DNA of 64,000 nucleotides from Saccharopolyspora_C sp040643635 (GCF_040643635.1 NZ_JBEYUS010000007.1:96906-160905); one strand, 5' to 3'. Numbered from the stretch's first letter, positions 17,550-26,616 are shown. Notes: generated from the letters alone by a model not told the origin. Numbers and translations: made by a program.

Positions 17550-19490
17550 TCACAGCTCCAGCTGCGGGTGCAGCCTGCCGATCGTCCACGTCCGGTGCCG
17601 CAGCACCACCAGCGAGGTCAGCAGCAGGAACCCGATGAGCACCCCGCCGAGCACGATCGCGTCCCGCGCCAGGTGCGCGGACTCGCCGCCGGTGAACGCG
17701 ACCCGCAGCCCGTCCACCAGGTAGCTCATCGGCAGCACCTGGTGCAGCGCCTGGAACGGCGCCGGTGCGGTCTCCACCGGGTACAGCCCGCCGGAGGCGG
17801 TGATCTGCACCAGCATCAACGTCACCGACACCAGCCCGCCGACCACGCCGAACGCCGCCCGCAGGAAGTGGTTCACCGCGGTGAACGCGGCCGCCGCCAG
17901 CGCGACCAGCCCCACCGCGGCGGGCAGGTCCACCGGGTCGAGCCCGAGCACCAGGTCCGCCGCGCCCAGCAGCACCAGCCCGCCGATCACCCCGAGCGCC
18001 GCCGCGGGCAGCAGGCCGCCGACGGCGATGGACAGCGGATTGGTGCGCCCACCCAGCGCCCGCCGGTTCAGCGGCGCGAACAGCAGGTAGGCGAACAGCC
18101 CGAACACCCACAGCGCGATCGCGAAGAACAGCGGCGCCACCCCGCGCCCGTACACGTCGGCCGAGTTCAGCGTCGTCGCCCGCACCACCGACGGCGTGCC
18201 GAGTTCGCCGGAGGCCCGCGCGACCTCCGTCGGACCGGCGGGCGGCATCCGGTCCAGGCTGTCCCGCACCTGGTCGGCGAGGCGCCGCGCGCCGTCGTGC
18301 AGCTGGCCCGAGCTGGTCTGGGCGACGCCGATGTTCGCGACCAGCGCGTTCACGCCCTGGGTGAGCCCGCCGGAGCCGCCGGTGAGCTCCGCGGACGCGA
18401 TCCGCAGCCGGCCGGCCGGTTCGGTGAGGTCGTTCGCCGCCTCCTGCATCGGCGCGAGCTCGTCGCGCAGCGCCAGCGCCCGGTCCTGGGCGTCGGCGGC
18501 GGTGCCCTGCGCGTCCCGCGCCGTGCCGTCGAGCGCCGAGGTGGTGGCGGCGAGCCGCCGCGCGTCGGCCAGCGCGGACCGGTACAGCGGGTCGCCCGCC
18601 AGGTCCGGGTGCCGCTGCGCCAGCTGCTCCAGGGCACCCGCCGATCCGCTCGCCTGCCGCTGCGCCGCCGCGGCCCCGCCGGAGATCGAGTTGAGGTCGG
18701 CGACCGCGGAGGAGCTCGCGTCCAGCAGCGCATCGGTGGCGGCGGGCAGCCGCTGCCCGGTGAAGTCGGTGATCGAGGACAGCTTGTCGTCGAGCTCCGC
18801 GGACGCGTCGGCGACGTCCCGCGCCCCGCCGGAGACCCGTCCCGCGCCGTCCCGCACCCCGGTGAGGCCGCGGGCCAGCGCCCCCGTGCTCTGCTTGCTC
18901 AGCTGGGTGCCCTGCACCAGCTGCTCGGAGACCTCCGATGCGGTGCCGAGCTTGCCGCGCACCTCGCCCAGGTCGCCGTACAGCCCGCGCGCGTAGGCGG
19001 CGTACGCGGCCGCGTTGATCTGGTTCTGCAGCTCGTAGCGCGCCGTGTCCGCCATGATCCCCGCCAGGTGGCCGTTCGCGTCGTTCCTGGTCAGCAGCAC
19101 TGCGGGACGTTGCGGGGCGCTGCGCGTGGAGTGCGCCAGCCGGGTGCTGAAGTCCTCCGGGACGCGGATCGTGAAGTAGTAGCGGCCGTCCTCCAGGCCG
19201 CGGCGCGCGGTGTTCGCGTCGACGAAGTGCCACTGGAACGAGTCGGTGGTGCGCAGCTGCTGCACGAACTGCTCGCCGGCGTTGATCTGCTCCCCGTTGT
19301 GGTCGGCGGGCCGGTCGGAGTTGACCACCGCCACCGGCACCTGCGCGGTCCGCCCGTACGGGTCCCAGTTGGACCACAGGAACAGCGCCCCGTACAGCAG
19401 CGGGACGAGGATCAGCACGGCGGGCGCGAACCGGCGCCACGGCCCGCGGAAGCGCCGCAGCTCCAGCCACGCCAGGTACAGCGCCTTCAC
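17550..19490 (-). CDS. YhgE/Pip-family ABC-2 type membrane protein
   Basis: A 646-aa protein with the YhgE/Pip layout: a first membrane segment near residue 20-45 (FAPAVLILVPLLYGALFLW) followed by NWDPYG, a large extracytoplasmic coiled-coil-like domain (about 50-420) rich in Ala, Ser and Asp, and six C-terminal segments (about 430-640) with LGGRTNPL and the GLYPVE motif. The family is related to MmpL/ABC-2 exporters and includes the phage receptor Pip and the type VII factor EsaA; the exported molecule is unknown. GTG 19490 overlaps the stop of the companion ATPase (GTGA), so the two form a pair. Confidence 0.88.
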   Translation of the reverse strand: MKALYLAWLELRRFRGPWRRFAPAVLILVPLLYGALFLWSNWDPYGRTAQVPVAVVNSDRPADHNGEQINAGEQFVQQLRTTDSFQWHFVDANTARRGLEDGRYYFTIRVPEDFSTRLAHSTRSAPQRPAVLLTRNDANGHLAGIMADTARYELQNQINAAAYAAYARGLYGDLGEVRGKLGTASEVSEQLVQGTQLSKQSTGALARGLTGVRDGAGRVSGGARDVADASAELDDKLSSITDFTGQRLPAATDALLDASSSAVADLNSISGGAAAAQRQASGSAGALEQLAQRHPDLAGDPLYRSALADARRLAATTSALDGTARDAQGTAADAQDRALALRDELAPMQEAANDLTEPAGRLRIASAELTGGSGGLTQGVNALVANIGVAQTSSGQLHDGARRLADQVRDSLDRMPPAGPTEVARASGELGTPSVVRATTLNSADVYGRGVAPLFFAIALWVFGLFAYLLFAPLNRRALGGRTNPLSIAVGGLLPAAALGVIGGLVLLGAADLVLGLDPVDLPAAVGLVALAAAAFTAVNHFLRAAFGVVGGLVSVTLMLVQITASGGLYPVETAPAPFQALHQVLPMSYLVDGLRVAFTGGESAHLARDAIVLGGVLIGFLLLTSLVVLRHRTWTIGRLHPQLEL

Positions 19491-20179
19491 CGGAGGTCCT
19501 CGCCCGCGGTGGAGCTGAACAGCGGCAACCCGCCGGTGTCGTCGCCGAAGTCGACGACGTTGTACGGCAACCGGATCAGCACGTCCGCCTCCGACCCGGG
19601 TTCGGTGGCGCTGGCCAGCACGGTCGTCCCGGTGTCGGCGACGACCCGCAGCGCCGACCACACCCGGTTGCGCCCGGACGGCAGCAGCCCGGCGGTCACG
19701 TCGTCCACCACGATCCCCGGCGGGCCGCCCGCGGTGGCGAGCGCGATCGCGAGCAGCAGCCGGTCGTCCGGGTACAACTCGTCGATCAGCGCGGCCCGGT
19801 CCACGTCCACCCCGACCAGCGCCAGCGCCCGGTCCACGTCCGGCGCGGAGACGCGGGCGGTGAGGCGGCGTTCCCGGATGGCCTCGCGGACCCGGAGCCT
19901 GCCGTCCAGTTCGAAACCGGGGGAGAGACGAGCGGGGACGACGACGCGGCGCACCAGGCCCGCGCGGCGCGGTGCCTCGTCGATCTCGATGCGCCCGGCG
20001 ACGATGCGCAGCCTGCCGGACAGCGCGAGCAGCAGGGAGGTGCGGCCGGTGCCGCCCTCGCCGAGGACGACCGCGAGCTCCCCCGGGTACACGCGCGCGT
20101 CGACGTTCTCGAAGACGATGCCTTCCGGCCCGGTTGCCGTGATCCCGCGCGCCACGATGCTCACGCCCTCGACGTCCAT
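19487..20179 (-). CDS. Degenerate ABC-type ATP-binding protein paired with YhgE/Pip
   Basis: The 230-aa protein aligns with ABC ATPases but its active site is eroded. Walker A reads GEGGTGRTS with Arg in place of the catalytic Lys; the LSGGQ signature is absent (LYPDDRLLLAIALA at that place); Walker B ends VVDDVTAG with Asp in place of the catalytic Glu. The A-loop and H-loop are not clear. Start ATG 20179 has GAGGAG upstream. It probably supports the following permease structurally, or binds nucleotide without fast turnover. Active hydrolysis cannot be excluded from sequence alone. Confidence 0.75.
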   Translation of the reverse strand: MDVEGVSIVARGITATGPEGIVFENVDARVYPGELAVVLGEGGTGRTSLLLALSGRLRIVAGRIEIDEAPRRAGLVRRVVVPARLSPGFELDGRLRVREAIRERRLTARVSAPDVDRALALVGVDVDRAALIDELYPDDRLLLAIALATAGGPPGIVVDDVTAGLLPSGRNRVWSALRVVADTGTTVLASATEPGSEADVLIRLPYNVVDFGDDTGGLPLFSSTAGEDLR

Positions 20180-20404
20180 CTCGCTCCTCACGCCGCGTGA
20201 CAGGATGCCGGTCCAAAGTGGCCCCTCACCTGGGCGGGAGCAACTCGGGCGAGCACCGGTGGTAGTCCACAAAGGAGGGATCGACTTCGCTGGTGGGCGG
20301 GGTTCCGCGCGCCCGGCGGCGGATGTTCGGGCGACTGCGGATCACCCGTTCCGGGGCCTGCTCCGCGGGCTCGGGCGGCGCTGCGGCGGCCGCGCGCGGC
20401 CGCG

Positions 20405-20434
20405 CGCGGACGGGCGCGGACGGGCGCGGACGGG
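20405..20434 (+). repeat. Three exact copies of a 10-bp unit
   Basis: CGCGGACGGG occurs three times without interruption in the gene-free interval 20180-20836. It lies just before the longer degenerate array at 20495. Confidence 0.85.
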
Positions 20435-20494
20435 CGGTTCGGGGTCGGTCGGCCGCGCTCGGCGGCCGGGGAGCGGCGGGCGGTGGTGGGCGAT

Positions 20495-20729
20495 CGGCTT
20501 CCGAGGATCAGCGTGCGGCGCCCGGTGGTCGGCGTCCGGGGAGCAGCGCCGTGATGGCTGGGTTCGGCGTCCGGGGTCGGCATGCGGCGGCTGGGACCAG
20601 CGTCGGGGGATCGGGGCGCGGCGGCTGGGCTCGGCGTCCTGGGAGCAGCTGAACGTCCCGTGGTCGGTGTCCTGGGGTCGGCTGAACGTCCCGCGGCGTC
20701 CGGAGATCAGTGCTGTGGTCGGGGATCAG
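20495..20729 (+). repeat. Degenerate ~34-bp tandem array
   Basis: About seven units begin with CGGCGTCCGGGGAKCAG-like words (e.g. near 20495, 20530, 20565, 20633, 20666, 20695) at spacings of roughly 26-35 bases; the second half of each unit varies. The interval holds no gene I can support on either strand. The GGATCAG ending recalls the 13-bp array at 23091. Confidence 0.6.
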
Positions 20730-20836
20730 CGCGCAACACCCGGTGATCAGGAGCCGGTGGTCCCCGTCGAGCGAGCAGCGCCGCCGGATATCGGCGGCGG
20801 AACCGCGTCAGGTCGCGGAGCCCGCAGCTCCGGCGA

Positions 20837-21346
20837 TCACCGTTCGACGAGCACGTCCGCGCTGTCGTCGCGGGAGTCCAGCACCGCCACCTCCGCGACC
20901 GCCGCCCGCACCGGCTCCACCGCGCGCAGCGCGGCGAACCCCGCGGTGAGCTCCGCACCGCCCAGCACCGGCGTCAGCGCGCAGTGCGGGATCCAGGCCC
21001 CGGGGAAGTGGTACGCCGACGGGTTCGACACCTTGCCCGCGAGCGCGTCGTGCACCGCCGAGTGCACCGCCAGCAGCTCCGCGTCCACCACCGCCGTCAG
21101 CAGCAGCACCGCGTCCTCGCCCGGGAACGTGCCGAGCGTGTAGAACCACAGGTCCGGCAGGAACAGCGCCCGCAGCTCCGCGCGCAGCGCCGACCGGGCG
21201 GCGGCGGGGATCGCGCTCGCCGAAGCCAGCGTCACGCCGGGCCTGCCGGCCAGCACCGGAACCCCCGCCGCGGCCGCGGTGTCCCGCAGCTCCCGCAACC
21301 GGCGTTCGGTCGCGTCGTCGAAGAACACGGTCAGCGCCTGCGCCAT
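20837..21346 (-). CDS. 2'-5' RNA ligase-like (2H phosphoesterase) protein
   Basis: The 169-aa protein resembles the 2H phosphoesterase/2'-5' RNA ligase family. The second HxT motif is present as HCALTP (about residue 121-126). The first motif, expected as PH(V/I)TL, reads PGVTLA (about residue 36-41), so the first catalytic His is replaced by Gly. Classical 2H activity needs both, so this copy may bind rather than cleave cyclic phosphates. It is followed on the same strand by the long repeat interval and preceded by mutY; the 28-base gap suggests co-transcription with mutY. Confidence 0.7.
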   Translation of the reverse strand: MAQALTVFFDDATERRLRELRDTAAAAGVPVLAGRPGVTLASASAIPAAARSALRAELRALFLPDLWFYTLGTFPGEDAVLLLTAVVDAELLAVHSAVHDALAGKVSNPSAYHFPGAWIPHCALTPVLGGAELTAGFAALRAVEPVRAAVAEVAVLDSRDDSADVLVER

Positions 21347-21374
21347 CGGTTCCGCCCTCCGGGCCGTCGTCGGC

Positions 21375-22259
21375 TCAGTGCTCGCCGGGGAGGGCGAAGC
21401 GGCCGTCCTCGGTCTGCTCCAGCAATCCGTCCACCAGCAGGGAATCCAGGCAGCGGTCCCGCTGCCCCGCGTCCTGCCACACCGCGTCGAGCGCGGCGCG
21501 CGGCACCGGGCCCTCCGCTCCGCGCAGCACGTCCAGCAGCTTGCCGCGCACCTGCCGGTCGGTGCCCGCGAACTTCTGCACCTTCTTCGGCGGTCCCGCG
21601 TAGGCGGGACGGCCGGCGTGCTGCCACGCGCAGTCCGCCGCGATCGGGCAGCGCTCGCAGGCGGGGGAGCGGACCGTGCACACGACCTGCCCCAGCTCCA
21701 TCAGCGCCGCCGAGAGCCGGGCCGCGTTCGCGTCGTCGGACGGCAGCAGCACGTCCACGTCCGCCAGGTCCCGCTTCGTCGACGGCGGTCCGGCGTCGCC
21801 CGCGCCGTGCACCGCGCGCGCCACCACCCGGCGCACGTTGGTGTCCACCACCGGAGCCCGCTTGCCGTAGGCGAACGCGGCCACCGCGCGCGCCGTGTAC
21901 GCGCCGATGCCCGGCAGCGCCAACAACGTGTCCACATCGGACGGAACGACGTCGCCGTGATCGGCGGCGATGGCGGCCGCCGCCTGGTGCAGCCGCAGCG
22001 CCCGGCGCGGGTAGCCGAGCTTGCCCCAGGCGCGCAGCAGTTCGGCCTGGGTGGCCGCGGCCAGGTCGGACGGGCGCGGCCAGCGCTCCATCCACTCCTG
22101 CCAGATCGGGGCGACCCGGTTCACCGGCGTCTGCTGCAGCATGGTCTCGCTGACCAGCACGCCCCAGCCGGTGACGCCCGGCGCGCGCCACGGCAGCGGA
22201 CGGGCTTCGGCGGCGAACCAGTCGATGAGTTCGGTGGGTTCCCAGGTGATCGTCGTCAT
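21375..22259 (-). CDS. mutY: Adenine DNA glycosylase MutY
   Basis: MutY removes adenine mispaired with 8-oxoguanine. The 294-aa product carries the catalytic Glu38 in SETMLQQTPV, the helix-hairpin-helix LPGIGAYTARA (114-124), catalytic Asp139 in VVDTNVRRV and the iron-sulfur ligands C194-x6-C201-x2-C204-x5-C210. It lacks a long 8-oxoG-recognition C-terminal domain, which fits the ~300-aa mycobacterial type. ATG 22259 gives the standard N-terminus; no strong ribosome site is visible. Neighbour of Rv3587c-like and disA genes as in mycobacteria. Confidence 0.96.
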   Translation of the reverse strand: MTTITWEPTELIDWFAAEARPLPWRAPGVTGWGVLVSETMLQQTPVNRVAPIWQEWMERWPRPSDLAAATQAELLRAWGKLGYPRRALRLHQAAAAIAADHGDVVPSDVDTLLALPGIGAYTARAVAAFAYGKRAPVVDTNVRRVVARAVHGAGDAGPPSTKRDLADVDVLLPSDDANAARLSAALMELGQVVCTVRSPACERCPIAADCAWQHAGRPAYAGPPKKVQKFAGTDRQVRGKLLDVLRGAEGPVPRAALDAVWQDAGQRDRCLDSLLVDGLLEQTEDGRFALPGEH

Positions 22260-22429
22260 CTCGGATTCGATCCTGCCACCACTCGTCCGGGTCACCCGCG
22301 CCCGCCCCGCGCTCGTGAGTGAGTCGCCCGAAGGGGTTGCAGAACGCAACTGATCAACCGAGCCAATACACCTGATCGGGGTCAAGTGCATAGGGCCGTT
22401 CGGCGGTATCGCCGGGTTACCGTCGGAGC

Positions 22430-23071
22430 GTGCTGGATCCCATCGGACCGCTTCCCCGCGAGGTGTACTGGCGTCGCCGTGCACTGGCAGTAGGCGTGTT
22501 CCTGCTGGTCATGGCCCTGGCGCTGTGGGGGATCGTCGTCCTCGCCGGAGTCCTGCTCCCCCGCGCATCCGAGCCCGCCCCGCAGGCCGCGCCACCTCCG
22601 GCCGACCCGCGCGCGGCAGCGGCACCGCCACCACCGCCCGCACCGGCTACCCCGCCGCCACCGCCCGCCTGCGCCGACCAGGACCTCCGGATCGCCGCCG
22701 AACCGGCCCGCCCGAGCTTCCCGGCGGGCGAGCCCGTCGAACTGCGGATGATCATCACCAACGCCAGCTCCCAGCCCTGCGTCCGGAACACCGACCGGAT
22801 GCTCCGCGAGGTCGTCGTGTCCACCGAGGACGGCACCAGGTTCTGGTCCAGCAACGACTGCCAGGTCGAGTCCACCAACGAGAAGCCCCTGCTCGAACCC
22901 GGGAAATCCGTGCGCAACGAGATCCGGTGGACCGGCGTCGCCTCCACCCGCGACGCGAGCCCCGCCCAGTGCGCCGCCGAACGCGACACCGCGCCCGCGG
23001 GCGCGTACGTGGTCGGCGCCCGGCTGGACCGGATGGTCAGCGAACCCGTGCCCTTCCGCATCACCGGCTGA
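22430..23071 (+). CDS. Membrane-anchored protein, Rv3587c-like
   Basis: A 213-aa protein with one membrane anchor (about 19-43), a Pro/Ala-rich linker (about 46-78) and an exported domain (about 80-213) with four Cys, two likely disulfides, and a BsuPI/immunoglobulin-like pattern (FPAGEPVELRMIITNASSQ, then LEPGKSV). The place between mutY and disA corresponds to M. tuberculosis Rv3587c, an uncharacterised exported protein. GTG 22430 is used. It converges with disA across the 13-bp repeat array. Confidence 0.75.
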   Translation: MLDPIGPLPREVYWRRRALAVGVFLLVMALALWGIVVLAGVLLPRASEPAPQAAPPPADPRAAAAPPPPPAPATPPPPPACADQDLRIAAEPARPSFPAGEPVELRMIITNASSQPCVRNTDRMLREVVVSTEDGTRFWSSNDCQVESTNEKPLLEPGKSVRNEIRWTGVASTRDASPAQCAAERDTAPAGAYVVGARLDRMVSEPVPFRITG

Positions 23072-23090
23072 CACCGCCCGCCGCCGTCCG

Positions 23091-23272
23091 CCGCGTCGAT
23101 CAGGGGCGCCGACGACGGGCGCCGGTCAGCGGTGCGGATCAGGGGCGTCGATCAGATGCGTCGGTCAGCGGTGCGGAGCAGCGGCGTCGACCACGGGCGT
23201 CGATCAGCGATGCCGATCAGGGGCGTCGGTCGGCTGGGCGGAGCGGAGGCGCGGATCAGCTGGGCGGATCAG
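23091..23272 (+). repeat. Fourteen-unit 13-bp tandem array
   Basis: Exactly 14 consecutive 13-bp units fill this 182-bp stretch between two convergent genes; the best-conserved unit is GGGCGTCGATCAG (23143-23155 and 23195-23207). The last unit (23260-23272) supplies the disA stop codon on the other strand. No length change breaks the period. Confidence 0.88.
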
Positions 23273-24336
23273 AGGTGGCGGCCCGCTTCGGCGAGCCGGG
23301 CCAGCGCGTCGCGGAGGGAGCGGGCGCGGGCCTCGCCGACGAACTCCACCTCGCACAGCTGCGGGACGTCCGCTGCCAGCATCGCCTGCAGCGACCCGAA
23401 GTGCGCCACCAGCTGCCTGCGCACCGCGGGCGGCAGCCGCGGCACCCTGGCCAGCAGCCGGTAGCCGCGCGGCCGCAGCGGCTCCTCCAGGTCCTCCGCC
23501 CGGCCGGAGTAGCCGAACGCCCGCGCCACCGCGGTCAGGTCGAGCAGCGCCGTCGCGTCCAGCTCCGCCAGCGCCGCGTCCACCTGCTCCGTCGTCGCCA
23601 GCCCGTCCGCGGTCGGCAGGTACTCCTGCACCACCAGTTCCCGGTCCACGTCGATGCCGCCGACCAGCTCGTCCAGCTGCAGTTCGATCAACCGGCCGTC
23701 GCTGCCCAGCTCGACGACCGCGCCGCCGATCTCGTCCGAGATGCGGCGCACCATCTCCAGGCGCTGCACCACGGTCATCGCGTCCCGCAGCGTCACCGCG
23801 TCCGCGACCTCCAGCGCGGTCAGCGTGTGCGTCACCTCGGCCAGCCGGGCCGTGTAGCGCTCCAGCGTGGCCAGCGCCTGGTTCGCCCGGGACAAGATCT
23901 CCGGCGAGCCCGACAGCACGTGCCGGTAGCCGTGGATGTAGACGCTGACCAGGCTCATCGACTGGCTCACCGACACGACCGGATGACCGGTGTGGATGGC
24001 GGTGCGCTCCGCCGTGCGGTGCCGGGTCCCCGATTCGTCGGTGGGGATCGTCGGGTCCGGCACCAGCTGCACGTTCGCCCGCAGGATGCGGGTCGCGTCC
24101 GTGGACAGCACCACCGCACCGTCCATCTTGGACAGCTCGCGGAGCCGGGTGGCGCTGAACGCCACGTCCAGCCGGAAACCGCCGTCGCAGATCGACTCCA
24201 CGGTCGCGTCGTGGCCCAGCACGATCAGCGCCCCGGTGCGGCCCCGCAGGATGCGCTCCAGCGCGTCCCGCAGCGCCGTCCCGGGCGCCAGCCACGCCAG
24301 CGTCGTCCGCAACGACTCGGGATGACCCTCCACCAC
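23269..24336 (-). CDS. disA: DNA integrity scanning diadenylate cyclase DisA
   Basis: DisA makes c-di-AMP from two ATP and scans DNA for branched structures. The 355-aa protein has the N-terminal DAC domain (about 1-145) with the DGA motif at 72-74 and the RHR motif in GTRHRTAE (103-110), a helical linker, and a C-terminal helix-hairpin-helix domain (about 285-350). GTG 24336 is used, with GTG 24333 adjacent. It lies downstream of radA with a 43-base gap, the usual partner in actinobacteria. Its last codons and stop fall inside the 13-bp array. Confidence 0.97.
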   Translation of the reverse strand: MVEGHPESLRTTLAWLAPGTALRDALERILRGRTGALIVLGHDATVESICDGGFRLDVAFSATRLRELSKMDGAVVLSTDATRILRANVQLVPDPTIPTDESGTRHRTAERTAIHTGHPVVSVSQSMSLVSVYIHGYRHVLSGSPEILSRANQALATLERYTARLAEVTHTLTALEVADAVTLRDAMTVVQRLEMVRRISDEIGGAVVELGSDGRLIELQLDELVGGIDVDRELVVQEYLPTADGLATTEQVDAALAELDATALLDLTAVARAFGYSGRAEDLEEPLRPRGYRLLARVPRLPPAVRRQLVAHFGSLQAMLAADVPQLCEVEFVGEARARSLRDALARLAEAGRHL

Positions 24337-24379
24337 CGCTACCCCCAGACCGGCGCGCGACGAGTTCGACGACAGGAGA

Positions 24380-25747
24380 TCAGCGCGAGCGCAGGGACTT
24401 CAGCGCCGTCTTGATGTCCGGTACCTCGGTGGCCCGGATGCCCGGTGGCAGCCGGCCCGAGTCCGGCGGCACCAGCGCCCGGTCGAAGCCGAGCCGCGCG
24501 GCCTCCGCGAGCCGCCTGCCGACCCCGCTCACCCGGCGGATCTCCCCGGCCAGCCCGACCTCGCCGATCACCACGATGTTCGGCGGCAGCGGCACGTCCA
24601 GCGCCGAGGAGGCCACCGCCAGCGCCACCGCCAGGTCCGCAGCGGGCTCGGTGACCTTCATGCCGCCGACCGTCGCCGCGAACACCTCCTTCTCCCCGGT
24701 GCGGATCCGGCCGCGCTTGTCCAGCACCGCCAGCGTCATCGACACCCGGGCCGAGTCCAGGCCGCTCACCGCCCGCCGCGGGATCTGCATCTGGGTGGGG
24801 GCGACCAGCGCCTGCACCTCCGCCAGCAGCGGCCGCTTGCCCTCCACCATCACGGTGACCGCGGTGCCCGGCACCGCCGCCTCCTGCCGGTTCAGGAACA
24901 GCCCGGACGGGTCGGTGACCTCGGCGATGCCGTCGTCGCGCTGCTCGAAGCAGCCGACCTCGTCGGCCGGGCCGAACCGGTTCTTGATGCCGCGCAGCAT
25001 CCGCAGCGCCGAATGCCGGTCTCCCTCGAAGTTGAGCACCACGTCCACCAGGTGCTCCAGGGCGCGCGGGCCCGCGACGGCGCCGTCCTTCGTCACGTGC
25101 CCGACCAGCACCACCGGCAGCCCGCGCTCCTTCGCCAGCGCCACCAGGCCCGAGGTCACCGCCCGCACCTGCGTCACGCCGCCGGGGGTGCCGTCCACGT
25201 CCGGGGACTGCACCGTCTGCACCGAGTCCACGATCAGCAGCCCCGGCTTGACCGCCTCCACGTGCCCGAGCACCGCGGACAGGTCGTTCTCCGAGCCCAG
25301 GAACAGCTCCGGGTCCAGCGAGTTCGTCCGTTCCGCGCGCAGCCGCACCTGACCGGCCGATTCCTCGCCCGTGATGTACAGCGAGGGTCCGCCGGAGCGG
25401 GCCGCGGCCCAGCGGTGCGCGACCTCCAGCAGCAGCGTCGACTTGCCGACCCCGGGCTCACCGGCCAGCAGCATCACCGCGCCCGGCACGATGCCGCCGC
25501 CGAGCACCCGGTCCAGCTCGGCGATGCCGGTCGGGACGGCCCGCGCCGAGTCCAGGTCCACTTCGCCGATCGGTCGGGCCGTGCTGGACGGCGCGGCCGC
25601 GGACAGCTTCGCCAGCGCGGGCCGCGCCGGGGCCGCTTCCTCCACGGTGTTCCACTCGTGGCACTTCGGGCAGCGGCCGACCCACTTCGCGACCTCGTGA
25701 CCGCATTCGGCGCAGCGGTAGGCGGGACGGGCGTTCTTGGTAGGCAC
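24380..25747 (-). CDS. radA: DNA repair protein RadA
   Basis: RadA (Sms) is a RecA-like branch-migration ATPase. The 455-aa product has the four-Cys zinc finger (C12, C15, C26, C29), Walker A GEPGVGKST (96-104), the RadA-specific KNRFG motif near residue 260, and the C-terminal Lon-like domain with PLPPNIVVIGEVGLAGEIR. GTG 25747 begins VPTKNARPAYRC. It is followed by disA and preceded by the lpqE terminator, so radA-disA is one operon. Confidence 0.97.
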   Translation of the reverse strand: MPTKNARPAYRCAECGHEVAKWVGRCPKCHEWNTVEEAAPARPALAKLSAAAPSSTARPIGEVDLDSARAVPTGIAELDRVLGGGIVPGAVMLLAGEPGVGKSTLLLEVAHRWAAARSGGPSLYITGEESAGQVRLRAERTNSLDPELFLGSENDLSAVLGHVEAVKPGLLIVDSVQTVQSPDVDGTPGGVTQVRAVTSGLVALAKERGLPVVLVGHVTKDGAVAGPRALEHLVDVVLNFEGDRHSALRMLRGIKNRFGPADEVGCFEQRDDGIAEVTDPSGLFLNRQEAAVPGTAVTVMVEGKRPLLAEVQALVAPTQMQIPRRAVSGLDSARVSMTLAVLDKRGRIRTGEKEVFAATVGGMKVTEPAADLAVALAVASSALDVPLPPNIVVIGEVGLAGEIRRVSGVGRRLAEAARLGFDRALVPPDSGRLPPGIRATEVPDIKTALKSLRSR

Positions 25748-25837
25748 GGGGCGAGGCTATAAGCCGACCCCGACGGGGCCCGTGCCGACACACGCCCGCG
25801 TGTCGGCGCCCGCTCGGCGAGCAGGCCCCGGACGCAG

Positions 25838-25867
25838 CGGAGGCCGCCCCCGACGGGACGGCCTCCG
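25838..25867 (-). terminator. Terminator hairpin after lpqE
   Basis: A perfect 9-bp stem CGGAGGCCG / CGGCCTCCG (25838-25846 with 25859-25867) lies 21 bases past the lpqE stop, separating it from radA on the same strand. Confidence 0.7.
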
Positions 25868-25887
25868 GCTGCTGTTCGAGCTGGCTG

Positions 25888-26475
25888 TCAGTGGTGCGAT
25901 TCCTCGCCACCGGTGTCCGGGCGCGGCGTGGAGTCCTCGCCGATCGGGACCTGCACGGTGAGCGGGCCCGCCTTCTCGAACACGAAGGTCACCGGGATGG
26001 TCACGCCGGGCGTGATGTCCTGGGTGAGGCCCTTCAGCGTGATCGAGACCTGCTGCTGGTCGGCGCCGGGGCCCTGCCCGGGCTGCTGCCCGGCGGCCGG
26101 GGTGGTCGGCTCGGCGTAGGCGTGCAGCGCGGCCCGCGACGGCAGGACGCGGGTCTGGCCGACGTCGACCGAGGCCGCGTAGGTGGAGGACACCTGGACC
26201 AGGCGGTCCGCCTCCGCGCCGTCGTTGATCAGCACGGCGGCCAGCGGGGCCGATGCGCCCTGGGGGTAGCGGCTCCCGGTCTCCGGGAAGGCCAGCGTCG
26301 CGTTCCGGACGCCGATGCCGCCGGCGTCTCCGCTGCCGCCCGCGACGGCGGCGACCTGCGTGTCGGTCTCGGTGACCTGCCCGGCGCTGCATCCGGCGAG
26401 CGCCAGAACGGCGCCCAGGCCGAGGGCGGCCGAGGTCAACCGCACGCGGAAGGTGTGGTGCTGAAGGCGGCTCAC
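25888..26475 (-). CDS. lpqE: LpqE-like lipoprotein
   Basis: A 195-aa exported lipoprotein: a signal peptide with lipobox LAGC (Cys about residue 29), then a beta-rich domain with GVRNATLAFP, SAPLAAVLIND and VSITLKGLTQDITPG, similar to the PCu(A)C-type copper-chaperone fold but without its usual Met/His copper motif. A short His-His end follows a Gln/Pro-rich insert. The position between radA and divergent carD matches M. tuberculosis lpqE (Rv3584). GTG 26475 puts the signal peptide at normal length. Function is unknown. Confidence 0.8.
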   Translation of the reverse strand: MSRLQHHTFRVRLTSAALGLGAVLALAGCSAGQVTETDTQVAAVAGGSGDAGGIGVRNATLAFPETGSRYPQGASAPLAAVLINDGAEADRLVQVSSTYAASVDVGQTRVLPSRAALHAYAEPTTPAAGQQPGQGPGADQQQVSITLKGLTQDITPGVTIPVTFVFEKAGPLTVQVPIGEDSTPRPDTGGEESHH

Positions 26476-26616
26476 GGTGGCAGTGTCCTTCCTGATAGCC
26501 GGACGACCGCGATGGAGCTTAATGGTCGGCTCCCGGGGACCAGTAGGCAGACCCCACATCGGCCCCCGGTCCAGGGTCGAGAACCGTGTTCGGAAGGTGT
26601 CCACAGTGGATCAAAC

